Of a DNA stretch of 64,000 nucleotides, positions 26,176 to 36,530 are shown one piece after another. Source of the stretch: Edolisoma coerulescens (Eukaryota > Chordata > Aves > Passeriformes > Campephagidae); NCBI GenBank assembly GCA_013397115.1, contig VWZW01004385.1, positions 703,324 through 767,323 on the forward strand, written 5' to 3'. Every line of letters begins with the position of its first letter. Position 1 is the first letter of the stretch. The translations under genes and the position numbers were made by a program. The notes beneath the pieces were generated by a model. It was not told the DNA's origin. It saw only the letters and a program-made list of their open reading frames with translations, and did no database searches.

Positions 26176-27465
26176 ATAAATCAATAAATCTGCCTAAGGC
26201 AGATATTCAACACTTTACAGTCTTATAGCAGGAAGTGTTTTACAACTTCCAAAATATTTTTCTTCTGTAGCACCCAATAAATCTTGGTTACGTTCTTAAA
26301 ATCCCACTAGAAAGGTCTTAATTGCTGAGATCAGATAATAACATACAATTGGAGAAATCAAACAAGTTCCTCAAAGAATACAAATAATAATGCTTCTGGA
26401 CTGTCATTTTTTATTGCTTGTGCAAAACATACTGGTAAGAAGTTACTTTTATCCAAACTTATAATCTCTGTCCCCAAGATACACAAAATTTCACCTCATC
26501 ATTCTACTCTCACAAAATTCATATCAGCCTGGTTTTAAAGAAAGAGCTCTGTTTGTCAAAGGTCTATTTGGATTCTTGTGTTATGTATTCTTACGTTGAA
26601 GATGCAAACTCATCCAACGCTGGCTAACTGTTAAAATTGCAAACCTGAGCTACTGTTGCTATTAGAGGGTTCTCAAAGGCCTCACGTTTTTTGTTAACTG
26701 AGAGTGATTTCTCACTAAATCTGGCCTGCCCAGCAAAGAAACATATTTTTTGAAAATTGCCATGAGCTACTGAACCTTCTTTAAAAGAAATAAAATAAGA
26801 GATATAAAGTGGGCCAGGGGGGTGGGGNCTCAAAAAACAAAGTAGTCCAAAATAAAAATCAGCTGAAGTCTCAGCAGTGCTGTGGAGTTGTTCCCTGCTT
26901 CTCTGCAGCCACTCACATAAAGTGTGAGCTGTATTGTGGCAGCAGCATGACAGTGTTTGACACCACACTGGTCTGCTGCACCAGGCAGTTCTGGGTCTTC
27001 ACATGGGAGGTAGGTTAGAAATATTTGGAGAGAGAGGAGGAGAGGCTAAGCAGGACAAGGAGCAGACTTGAGAAGAAAGCAAGTGTTCTACCACCCCTTT
27101 CACTGATGACTCTGCTTTATGAAGACTGGGGAAATCATTATAATGAAAAGGTGAAAAAACATCCCATGGAAGGGCAGGTTGGTACCTTTTATTCCAGGTC
27201 TGACCCAGGGGACCAGCTGGTCTAGAGTCCTGGAATTTTGCTTTCCAAAGGTTTTGGGCACTGATGATACAGACACCCTACCTGTGGTGGAAGTTCTTCC
27301 TCTCTCACACCACAGCTGGACCTTCCAGCCAAGAACTGCTGTGGTCCAGTATCAGCAGGTGGAGGTCAGCTCAAAAATCTGGGGTTTGTATCTACCAGAG
27401 GTTCCCAAGTTCTTCTTCTTTGGGAGAATAGTGTCCCTCATTTGAGGAAGCCAATGCTGTCACCA
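26176..27465. other. Unique non-coding DNA; one ambiguous base at 26828
   Basis: No recognised gene. A single N lies at 26828. Frames at 27025-27225 and 27179-27445 (plus) overlap in different phases and encode nothing recognisable. A purine-rich GAGAGAGGAGGAGAGG word occurs near 27030. Confidence 0.6.
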
Positions 27466-27483
27466 GCATATCTCGACTGACTT

Positions 27484-27548
27484 CCTTATCAAACTGCATC
27501 TGTAAACATCCGCCCACGTGAGCAGCTGGGAGTTTCTGTTTGATAAGG
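27484..27548. promoter_or_regulatory. Symmetrical motif block: GATA-FOX-Ebox-Ebox-GATA
   Basis: Perfect 11-base inverted arms CCTTATCAAAC (27484-27494) and GTTTGATAAGG (27538-27548) enclose 43 bases. Each arm holds a GATA site (TTATC / GATAAG). Between them lie a forkhead core TGTAAACA (27501-27508), a perfect CACGTG E-box (27515-27520) and a CAGCTG E-box (27523-27528). The arms could also pair as a stem, but the loop is long. Arrangement and CpG retention (ATCCGCCCACGTG) look like an enhancer core; function is inferred. Confidence 0.35.
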
Positions 27549-29999
27549 TATTATCCAAGCCAAGCCTCAAGAGCCACTTGTGTTGAAATTTTTTTAAGGA
27601 GGCAAAATGTAAGGCTCTTCTGCCAGGGTCTGAATGAAGGTCTCCAGGGACTCCAATGTTCTGAGCCTAGGATTTATGATGCATCTTACAAAAAAAACCC
27701 AAACCATGTTGCAGTTTCTGAACCCGATGTCAATCACAGTGTCATTGTTATTATGCTGGCTAACTACAATTAAACCAAAGGGAATGGATGGGGAGCAAAC
27801 GGGAAGCGAAGCAAGAGTAAAGATTATTTGTTAAAGACAATAACAATGTCCCAGAGGAAACAGTAGAAAAGTCATTAATTGTAGAATGCCCCCTCACTGT
27901 CTGAATCTAGGCTAGCAAAGTTTATTCTTTCCAGGACTGAACACAGGATCAAAAGGGATAGTCAAAGTCCACAGCCTTAACAGAGAGGGCAGTTAAGCAG
28001 GTATTGGAATGGGACTGAGGAAAATGTTACTTGGGGGTTCTCTGCTTCTCTCAGGCAAAAAGCAGGGATTTTAGGTCGGTTGGGGTTTACCCCAAACCTT
28101 CCCTTTTTGTTTCAACATTTTTGTCTCCCTGCAGTTTACCTTTCTTTGCAAAAATAACTGCTTTTAAAAAGCTGTTCTGAGACATTTTAAACAGAAACTG
28201 CAGTTGGAAATGGGAGAAATAGAGGAACATGTAAACAAGACAGTCACTTTTATAAAAGAGGCAACTGTACCTGTCAATAAAGGATGTACTGAAGAAAAAT
28301 AAGTGCATTTCTTTTTGTAAGACTGTGAAAGAAGAAAACTTTGTCTCAGATTTTCCAGGAGTCTTTGCATACTTTTGTAGGTTTCTGTGTACAACAACAG
28401 CACCACTGAACAAATGTAAATCCAGGCCTGACCTTTGTGGTTTTGTCCCATCCTTAAAAGCAAATCCATGCAAGCCCACACAAAACTTGAACTTTGTGAT
28501 GTGAAAGGAGGTCTCAGGGGTTCAGCCAGGCACCTGAACCGAGTGAGTCAATCTTTTGAGGCTGGCTCTTCTCTTCCTCTCCCACACTTGTGGTTGATAT
28601 TTCAAATCTATCAGAGTCTGTGAGATACCATCTCTCTAACAGTGGTTGTGGCCATCAACTTTCTTCTCTATAATCTCTCTCTGTTTTTCCTACGTAAGAG
28701 TCTTAAATGAAGTTTGTTCCAGACTATTAACCTATGACAGAAGACTGCAGAGATAAGATTTCACTGACATATAGAACAAAGAAAAAGAAAGGGTGTGAAA
28801 ATTGCAATGACAAGGTTGCCTTCATAGTTCAAGATGTATGAAATGAAATGAACTAAAATACCTGACAAATGTCTGGATAACACACATTGGGCACTACTCA
28901 TTTCAGCTGAGTCAATCAGAACTGCATTTAATAGACAGCACAAAAGATTTCATTTACAAACACAACCCCTTAACTGGAACATCTACAATTTGTCCAATAT
29001 TGTGCTGCTTTAAAGAATAAGTGATGTAACCACTGCTACCAGGACATATATTCTCAAACTACGACATTTCTAAATAAGGCAAAATAAACATTCCTTTCCA
29101 CTGAAACCAATTCAGACTCTGTCTATAAGAGGAATAGCCATGGCATTGGGAAATCTACTATGTCACAGTTAAACTGATCAAACAAGCCTCATGGGTTAGA
29201 CAGGACCAAGCCATCTTTTGACTGCATGCCAAAAATAATCTTTCATCTTTGGCTGTGCAAGAAGTTTTCATATATTCTAAAGTGAAGATGGCTTCAAGCT
29301 GAAAATGCCACAATTCTGCAGAAAAAGGAAGAGGACTGAAAGTAGAGACAGACTGAAGGGAGTTATTTTCATAGTTGCTGTTGTGGAGCAAGAAGAAAAC
29401 ATCAAAAGCAAAAGCAAGGAAAAATGTAAAGGCTTGCATACAAATATCATCCTCTGTGGAGAGTTTCTGCTGAAGTGCCTGTGGTAATGCCTAGTTTGAC
29501 ACCAACTTGGCAAAAGTCTCAAGTTCTATTTCCTTCTGCACAGCTTAACTTAATACAACCACACACACAGGGCACAAACCCAACATGGATGGTGCTTACA
29601 TTTCCCTGGAATTTGGCCCAGTGAGTGACACCCTTCCTTTCTGCTGCAGTTCAAAATTATCTGTTAGTTAATATCTTTCAGGCCTAGCTGGAAACCCTCC
29701 TTCTGGGAACCTCCTCTGAGGAGCACCACCGGGACCAATGGGATGCTTCAGGGATTTGCAGTTCCCTCTAAGGGGCACCAAGATACCTGGATGCCCCTTG
29801 CATCCTCAGAGATCCAATGTACTCCAACTCCTGCTCTGCTTCCTCTTTTCCATTCCAGATTTCCATACAGCAAATATATGTAACCCTCATGAAAAAACTA
29901 TGAAAGAGAAAACAACAAAGCAGCAAAGCAGCAGGGTAGGAGAAATACTACATTGTTTGTTTTTGCTAGGGACCAGAACAGAGTCTATTGCTTGGAACA
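27549..29999. other. Unique non-coding DNA
   Basis: No exon or element recognised. The minus-strand frames at 28087-28479 and 28164-28481 overlap each other in different phases and are motif-free. The sequence is AT-rich with frequent stops. Confidence 0.6.
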
Positions 30000-30036
30000 A
30001 AAAACCAAAAAAACCCAAAAAAAACCAAAAAAAAAA

Positions 30037-30068
<32 letters not shown>

Positions 30069-30074
30069 AAAAAA
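30000..30074. repeat. (GAAA)n microsatellite with A-rich leader
   Basis: A-rich (AAAAACC)-like leader from about 30000, a poly(A) run, then about eight GAAA units (30039-30070) ending in A-rich sequence. It makes a lysine-rich artefact frame on the plus strand (29738-30178), which should not be taken as a gene. The A-rich leader could be the relic of a retrotransposon poly(A) tail, but no body is recognisable. Confidence 0.92.
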
Positions 30075-30269
30075 CCCTAAATGAATGGGTCTTTTTTTCC
30101 ATTGTTGTTTTTGACCATAATTTAGAAATGCATTTACTAGCCACTGTAATCATCAAACAATTAACAAAAAGACCATGAAAATTAAAGTAGTGAAATGGAA
30201 ATGAATCACAGCTTCACCACAGCAGAAAACATCTTTCTGAAGAAAGACAGACTAGAATGAACACTACTC

Positions 30270-30690
30270 CAAGTAAATTACATATTAATTAAATGAATTA
30301 GCAGTGTTGCTATTGTCCCATTTGGCTACTCACAGGCATTTTACAAAACGACCCTTGCAGCTTTACGAGTTTCTGTCTTTTCACCACATACTTGTGTAAT
30401 GCCTGCTTCCTGACTGGGATTCCTATTTCCAGTAGCTACTGGATGACAGCAAATCCCTCTATCCATCCCACATCAAATCCAGAAAAACTCCAGCAGTTAT
30501 TCCGAACAGTGTTCTTCCATCATGCCAACCGATGGCTCTTTTTGGCAGAGGGCCTGTATAAAACTGCTTCCATCCTGATGAGGGACAGGATAATGCTTTA
30601 TGATAGACGAGGGGCGTATGTGCCTCCTGCTCAGCTTTGCAGACTCCCTTTGAGATCTATGTACTTTCATTAGAAATCCATATTTCCTGG
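30270..30690. promoter_or_regulatory. Candidate conserved non-coding block
   Basis: Repeat-free, with about six CpG retained between 30345 and 30620 (AAACGACC, TTACGAG, TTCCGAAC, AACCGATGG, GACGAGGGGCG) and homeodomain cores at its left edge (CATATTAATTAAATG near 30281-30295). A plus frame at 30392-30673 is open but motif-free. Conservation not testable here. Confidence 0.25.
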
Positions 30691-30859
30691 AAAAAGTGTT
30701 ATATAAAACCAAATTTGATTTCAAATACTTAAAACGTGCGTTGGGCTCACAAGAACTTTTGGCTTAGATATGCGGTCATTCCTATATTAACTACAGAGTG
30801 GCAAACAACTTTCTGAAATCTGCTGTTAAGACCCTTTGCATCATTGCTAAGGTGCCAGA

Positions 30860-31300
30860 CAGATTCTTTGTTGTCTTCGGATGTGGGAGTGTATTATATT
30901 AAAGAACCTGGCTTCAGGACCTTCGCACATGAAAAAAATCAAATGCTTAATGGGAATGACCTTCAAAAAAATGTTAAAAAACCTGAGGCCCTTGTATAAG
31001 CTGGAGCCCTATTTCTTTGGTGTGTTGTCAACAACCTGTCAACAACAAGGCAATATCAAACCAGTATTTAGAGACAAAGGAAACAAATACAACCAAACAC
31101 GCAACTTTGGAGAAATTTTCAAGCATTGTGGCTTTGCAGTTGACAATTCTCTAAGGGAAATTGGCCTCCTGATGCTGAGGAAATGGGTGGTCCAATTACT
31201 CGTCTGCTCGAATAATTTCGATTCCAAAATATTGTTAAAATCGCTGCCATAATGGAGCAAATATCTAGCATCAAATAACTTGCAATAAAAGCTCAGAAGC
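30860..31300. promoter_or_regulatory. Candidate conserved non-coding block
   Basis: Unique sequence, with a cluster ACTCGTCTGCTCG then AATAATTTCGATT around 31198-31222 and ATCGCTGCC at 31240. It reads like slow-evolving DNA: no homopolymer above seven and no simple repeat. The plus frame 30881-31252 (about 123 codons) starts on a non-ATG codon upstream of two internal Met and resembles no family. I treat it as chance. Confidence 0.25.
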
Positions 31301-33700
31301 ATGCAGATGCTCACCCTAGAAGAGGTGGGAGAAGCCTTGCCCTTTCAGGTACATTTCCTGCAGAAAAGGCTTACTGTGGATGAGCTCAAATTAAGACAGA
31401 ACGTACTGACCTACTGAGCATTTAGTCTTAGCTTAAGCTGGATCTCACATTCTGCAATTTATTACAGCACACAGCACTTCCCTGTGCAGTCATGTTCTTG
31501 GCATAAATGAAGTCAGAAATCACCATTGTTTAAGATTATTAAAGGTCTTCCTACATCAGCGTTATTATTCGCATTTGGGTTTAAATGAATAGTCTGCCAT
31601 TTTTAAGCTACAGTTAAATAAACGAGACTCCAAATTCTGCTGGGAAAGGAAACCCCACACTGTCTCACTTGAATAGAAGGCCAACATGCATTTTCTGGCT
31701 ATGCCTGTCAGTTTTCCCTGACTTGATACAGAAAATTCAAATGCCTACAGACAAATTAAAGTGGGAGCATAATGCATTGAAAGATTACTTGTGGGATGTT
31801 GACATTCAGATATGAACTTCACACCGTCATTTTATCCTCACGATGCAGCAAAATACAGTCCCACATCCTAAAATGCAGCAAACTCCAGGGAAGCTCACCA
31901 GGGCTGGTACTGTGCAGCTCAGCACTGCTGTGTAATTTCTGCCTATTTCATACAAAGGAAATATGTGTGTAGAGATGCATTTGTTTTAAACACTTATTGA
32001 GGCCACAAGACTGGTGTATTTTTAGAGACCACATCCTTTTGTAGGTAACAGAACAGTGGGTAGGTGGGCTGGGGTAGGGTCAGTGTTTTATTCTTCAGCC
32101 TCAATTCTCAGTTGAGGTTGGAGATCACAGGAAAAAAAATTATCTTTCCTTCCAGGGGCAATAAAATATTTAGCAGCTTTTTATTTGTCCTCTTCTTAGA
32201 CAACAAAGAGCAAGAACTGCCAGAGAAAGAGTATTTACATGACTGACAAAGTGATCTGGACTTCATGGACCATCTGAGAAATTCTATGATTCTGTTTTAC
32301 ATTCCCAAAGACAAAATGCTATGGAAAGAAGTCATGTGCACTATATACAAAGCAATTCATGAGACCAAATGTAAATCTTGTTTCATCAGATAGCTTGGCT
32401 CTACAGTTAAAGTAATTAATTTTTTTGAGTGTTGTGGATGTGTTCGAATGATGTATTTCATATGTATAAATTACCTCCTGCCTTGCAAAGTTGTCCTGAA
32501 AATGAGATCTTGCTCTGACTCAAGCAAGCCCAGAGATAAAGGAGACAACAACAACAAAGAATATCAGCCCTTCCATCTCCCTGTATAAATAGCTTGAATA
32601 GCCTCCTGCATTTCAAGGGTTCTTGTCACTCATGATCTTTAGGATCTTGTAGCTGAACTCTACACTTCAGCAATGAGGACATCCAGTGGCAATCACCAGT
32701 TAACTTATGAGATGCGAGTGCTTTCTGCAAGTCTGAATTTGGTATCTGACACTATTTTTGTTCTGCTTACATCTGCATGGGATGAATAACATCCCTTTTC
32801 TTGTTTGGTGACTGTTTTTCTTGAGTTAAATTGCCTATTGACTCTAGCCCGGAAGCTAAACAAAAAGGGCAAATAATACAGCAGAAGCCGTTAAATAATG
32901 TATTTTTTTTGCCTATCATTAACATGAATACCATGTGCAATTTCAATCCCTACAGAGAAGCCATAACAATCTCTGACACTGGCATAGGAGCAATTGCTGA
33001 TGAAGACTGACTGCTCTAGCAGCAGTTTTTCTCTATAAAATATTTTATGCATTAAAACACCTGGAGAAAGACCAATTATTTTCTGTAACAGGCAAAGAGC
33101 AATTCTAGTGCTATTTCATAAAACAGGAAACTAAGGCAGAGAGCTGAGGCTGCTTTGCGAGTCAAAGGCTGAAGAGGGGTTAGAAGGCAGGAGACTTCTT
33201 CCCGAGTCAAAGCCATCCCAGCCACAACTACCTTGTTCGTTTAGCAAGGACTGTGTTGTACTGGAACAGTGCAAGGTGAGCTTGGAAGGATGCATGCCTA
33301 CGTTTCATAGTCATCCACTCTTCAGGATACTCTGAGCAAATCCCTGCTTGGCACTGTTGCTAGGATTGCTTTTAGCAGAGGAAAGCCAGAAGTTTCCTGT
33401 CTCAGGCAGGAGCATTCACTCCTCTGTACGCACCTTGCTAACAGAGAGGAGAGATTGTATTTGCTCTGAAGCAGCCACTACTTGAAACAGTCCCCTCAGG
33501 GAGACTCTGGAAAAAGTTACTGCTTCTTTAACCTAAACAGCGGCAAGATCTTGATAGGAACAAAGGACAGAGCTGCGACTGCTGAGGGAAGGAAAGAATT
33601 GAAAACAATTAGTGTGTGGATGTCAGCTTAAAGAGGGTCACCAAGAGATCAGCTTTCCCTGCATCTGTTCTTTAATTAAAGTGAGAAAGGTGGCAGTGTC
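31301..33700. other. Unique non-coding DNA with a possible CR1 tail
   Basis: No exon recognised. A possible CR1 terminus at 32245-32300 is listed separately. The remainder is AT-rich and stop-dense, with an AGAGAGGAGAGA purine word near 33440. Confidence 0.6.
32245..32300 (+). mobile_element. Possible CR1 LINE 3' terminus
   Basis: The phrase AAATTCTATGATTCTGTTTT at 32279-32298 matches the tandem tail of bird CR1 (ATTCTATGATTCTRTG). Upstream GTGATCTGGACTTCATGGACC weakly resembles the CR1 lead-in 'TTGGACTAGATGATC'. Nothing further upstream is CR1-like. Short match, so low confidence. Confidence 0.35.
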
Positions 33701-33708
33701 CACTACTC

Positions 33709-33722
33709 GTCACTATGGTAAC
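33709..33722. promoter_or_regulatory. RFX X-box-like palindrome
   Basis: GTCACTATGGTAAC fits the X-box consensus GTNRCCNNRGYAAC at all but one position (T for the second C of the left half). X-boxes bind RFX factors and mark ciliary and MHC-II genes, among others. It lies at the left edge of a GC-richer patch (33715-33965). No transcript start is evident, so a functional role is speculative. Confidence 0.3.
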
Positions 33723-35639
33723 ACTGAAATGCCACGCTGCTGGGAGCGGGATTGGCCATGAGCAGAGCAGGTAGGGATGAGGGAGGGTAAGGAAGGGCCC
33801 TTGGCAGCTGCTCCCACACCTGGGAGCCCTTCCCTGCTGGGCCAAAGCACTAAGACTGTTGGGATGGGGGCACACTGCACACCCTGCACTGCTCCTGCTG
33901 AAGCTCGGCAAGAGAAGCCTTCCCGGGATGAAAGACCAGGAATGTCATGCCAGGAGAGGGGAGGATGAGGGATTTTGGCAGGTTTCTGCTGTGGGTGTGT
34001 GCCCATCACCCTCTGCCCACTGCTGTCTTTGATCATCACTAGTATACTCATGCTGTGCCTTATCATCTTCATTGATGATTTAAGTTGCTACAAAAATATT
34101 TGCCAAAACTATTGTTTGAGTTGTCCTAATAATAGTGATTATAATATTACTTCAATTAATTACAGACAGCTGCACTCCCAGCTTTTTCCACTTTCTCTTC
34201 CAAGTATTTCTTGCATTATCAGCACTGATAAGAGTTTTGTCCACAGAGATATTGGTCTTAGGGGGTTTTTTGGTGGGGTATTTTGGGGGTTTGCTCCTTC
34301 TGGCTTCAGTAATTACTTGTGCAATTGCTTTCCTCTTCTTCAAACTGCGGCTCTAAAATAACGACACAAAAATGACACCAGACCAAAATAACATAATATC
34401 AGTGCAATTAGAGTAAAAAATGTCTAATACATTTTGCAAATTAACTTCCAGCCCTGCAGTTGAGAGCCCATCCTATATCTTACCTTAGAATTAAAATAAT
34501 CTGGGTATTTTACTCCTTGAAAACTATTTCTGAACATAATTTCTTCTCTCAGCTTGAGACCTGTCTCAAGGATCAACTATGATGCATGTATATATCCAAG
34601 AGTCTCTGGAGCTCTCTCCATTTAGAGTCTAGGAACTGAGGAATAGAAAATAAGTTTCATTGTATGCCAACACGGCAAAGATCCTTTCATTCTTATATTT
34701 TCATTCACAGTTTCAACATCTTGCCTTTCAAATATGACAATACATTAACAAGATTATGGGAATATATATTATCCTGTATTACTATGCGAGCAAAGAAAAA
34801 ATGATATTCCCTTCAAAAAAGAACCTGTTAAAAGCCCCTATTACACCAGGAGCAGAATCATGAACAATTGAGCTAATGACCAGGTAAAATATAAGAGACA
34901 TTTTCAGTTAGGTGATGAAAGGTCCTATTAACATAGATGTTTTTAATGAGCTATTTTAACTTGTACCTGGAATTTCTCAGCTTAGATCTCTCTTAGATCT
35001 TCTGGTCATTTCTCTCTGGTTCTCTCCAAACTCTTGGATCTAAACCTTGATTAGTTCACATTTCTTGGCTGTGGCCATTATAACATATTAGACCACCAAA
35101 ATATTTCATTTAACTTTTAGTTTCCAAGTGTCACGTAACGCTTGAAACTTCTTGTCTTCCAAACAAACAAATTAAGGTACATTATCATGCAGTCTAATTT
35201 TTTTTAAAGTATTGCACTAGCTATAAACTGTTGGTGCTTTTCTGGCTATACTTTAGGTCCATTAATAACACTAAGCTAAGCAGTCTGATAATTGTCATCC
35301 ATTGGCAAGGATTTAGCAAAGACTTTGAATACATGCATGCACCCTAAACTACTGACACCTTACAGGAAATTGTAACACAAGAGGGACTGTACCAGACCAG
35401 GAGCTCTGCCTTCTGCCTTATGCAGTGCTACAAGATGGCAAAGAGAGAATAAAAAATTACGGCCATCACAGCACAGCATTTCCTCAGTATAGTCCCCTAC
35501 CCTCCAGCATTCATCAGTGGATTCTGTTGGTGTCCTTCATCGATTTTTTTTACATTTTTCTACTGTGGAGATAGGGGCAGGGGAGAGAACAACCAGAAAG
35601 GAACACAATCTCCCATATGTGGTTGGATCTTAGATACAG
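33723..35639. other. Unique non-coding DNA, GC-richer at left
   Basis: 33723-33965 is locally GC-rich (GGGAGGGTAAGG, CCTTCCCGGG), giving overlapping open frames on both strands with no motif. The rest is AT-rich. The plus frame 33975-34361 is open for about 128 codons but translates to Cys/Leu/Ile/Ser-rich text with no known domain, overlapped by an equally open frame in another phase. Confidence 0.55.
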
Positions 35640-36530
35640 CACTAATGGACATAATAATTATGTAAATACAGTGGCATAATACTGTTCTCTGTTCTGTTCC
35701 TAATAACTCTTAGCATGCTACGTGTTTTATTCATTGGTACTACACATTGAGATGACACCCTTGAGTGGAAAACTAGTTTAAAGTTCACCACTCTGTATGC
35801 AAAATTAGAATTATTTTTCCCCATATGCATTACTTCACAATTTATACACACAGATTTTTACCTGCCATTAATTTTACCAACCAGTCACTCACTAATGTGA
35901 GATCCTTCTCTGCAATCTGTTTTGGTTTCAGCGAGATCCTTCTCTGCAATCTGTTTTGGTTTCAACTCCTTGAATAACCTGTTAGAAGCTGCAACCTTTT
36001 TTCAATTTCCTTTCTCGGATCATTTACGATATGTTGAGCAACAGATACCCTAGCAGCACACACATCCTATGAGACTACACTACTGGCTCCTTACACTGTC
36101 AAAACTGTCTATTTATTCCTGCCCTTTGTTTTCTACCCTTTAGCCAATTATTTATCCATAGAGACTCTTACTCCTTATCTCATGACAGCTAAGTTTTCCA
36201 GGAGCCTTTGGTGAGAGACCTGTTGAACGCCATTTCAAATCAAAGTAGATGACACCAGGATCTCTCCCTGACTCCTCTGCAGAACTGCAGTAATCTGTGA
36301 AACGCAGCTTCTGTTAACAGAAACCACATTAACTCTTCTGCAACATAACATATTTATCTTTGTGTTTACTAACCCTATTCTTCGCTGTTGTTTCACCCAA
36401 ATGGTCTGTTAGGGTGTCTATTTCCCATTTGAATTCCTTTACAAGTCATGGATGAATACTGTCTGGTCCTGGCAATTTGATGCTCCACATTTTGTTGATT
36501 TATTCTCTCCTTTCCTACCGACACTGGAAG
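35640..36530 (-). pseudogene. Ancient CR1/L3-like LINE reverse transcriptase remnant
   Basis: Minus-strand remnant of a non-LTR retrotransposon ORF2. Read from 36480 downward it gives LPGPDSIHP (about 36478-36452), matching the 'SPGPDGIHP' box that opens CR1-clade reverse transcriptases. Then come GVIYFDLK (36260-36237), matching the first catalytic block 'IVYLDFQKAFD', text equivalent to 'QRVGINGQ' (36125-36100) and 'PVLFNIFINDL' (about 36050-36015). The C-terminal part reads CEVMHMGKNNSNFAYRV and NKTRSMLRVIRNRTENSIMPLY within 35642-35851, matching 'CKVMHIGKNNPNYQYTM' and the thumb of CR1/L3 elements. The NYRPVS block is missing by deletion near 36415 and the Asp-Asp box is degraded near 35985. 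The frame is broken many times and the 3' end is absent. A 34-bp tandem duplication sits inside it. Confidence 0.85.
35899..35966. repeat. 34-bp tandem duplication
   Basis: Two adjacent copies, 35899-35932 and 35933-35966, begin GAGATCCTTCTCTGCAATCT and differ only at the penultimate base (AGC versus AAC). The near identity inside a much-decayed retrotransposon shows that the duplication is far younger than the insertion. Because 34 is not a multiple of three it would also shift the old reading frame. Confidence 0.95.

Noticed and set aside
26809..27018. Exon-like plus frame containing the ambiguous base
   Set aside because: Motif-free, Cys-rich chance translation with no splice context, and an equally open minus-strand frame overlaps it.
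29738..30178. 146-codon plus frame with a lysine-rich block
   Set aside because: The Lys/Glu run is the GAAA microsatellite and poly(A) read in frame.
33975..34361. 128-codon plus frame with hydrophobic stretches
   Set aside because: Two overlapping phases are equally open, both Ile/Leu-rich because the DNA is T-rich. No conserved membrane-protein signature.
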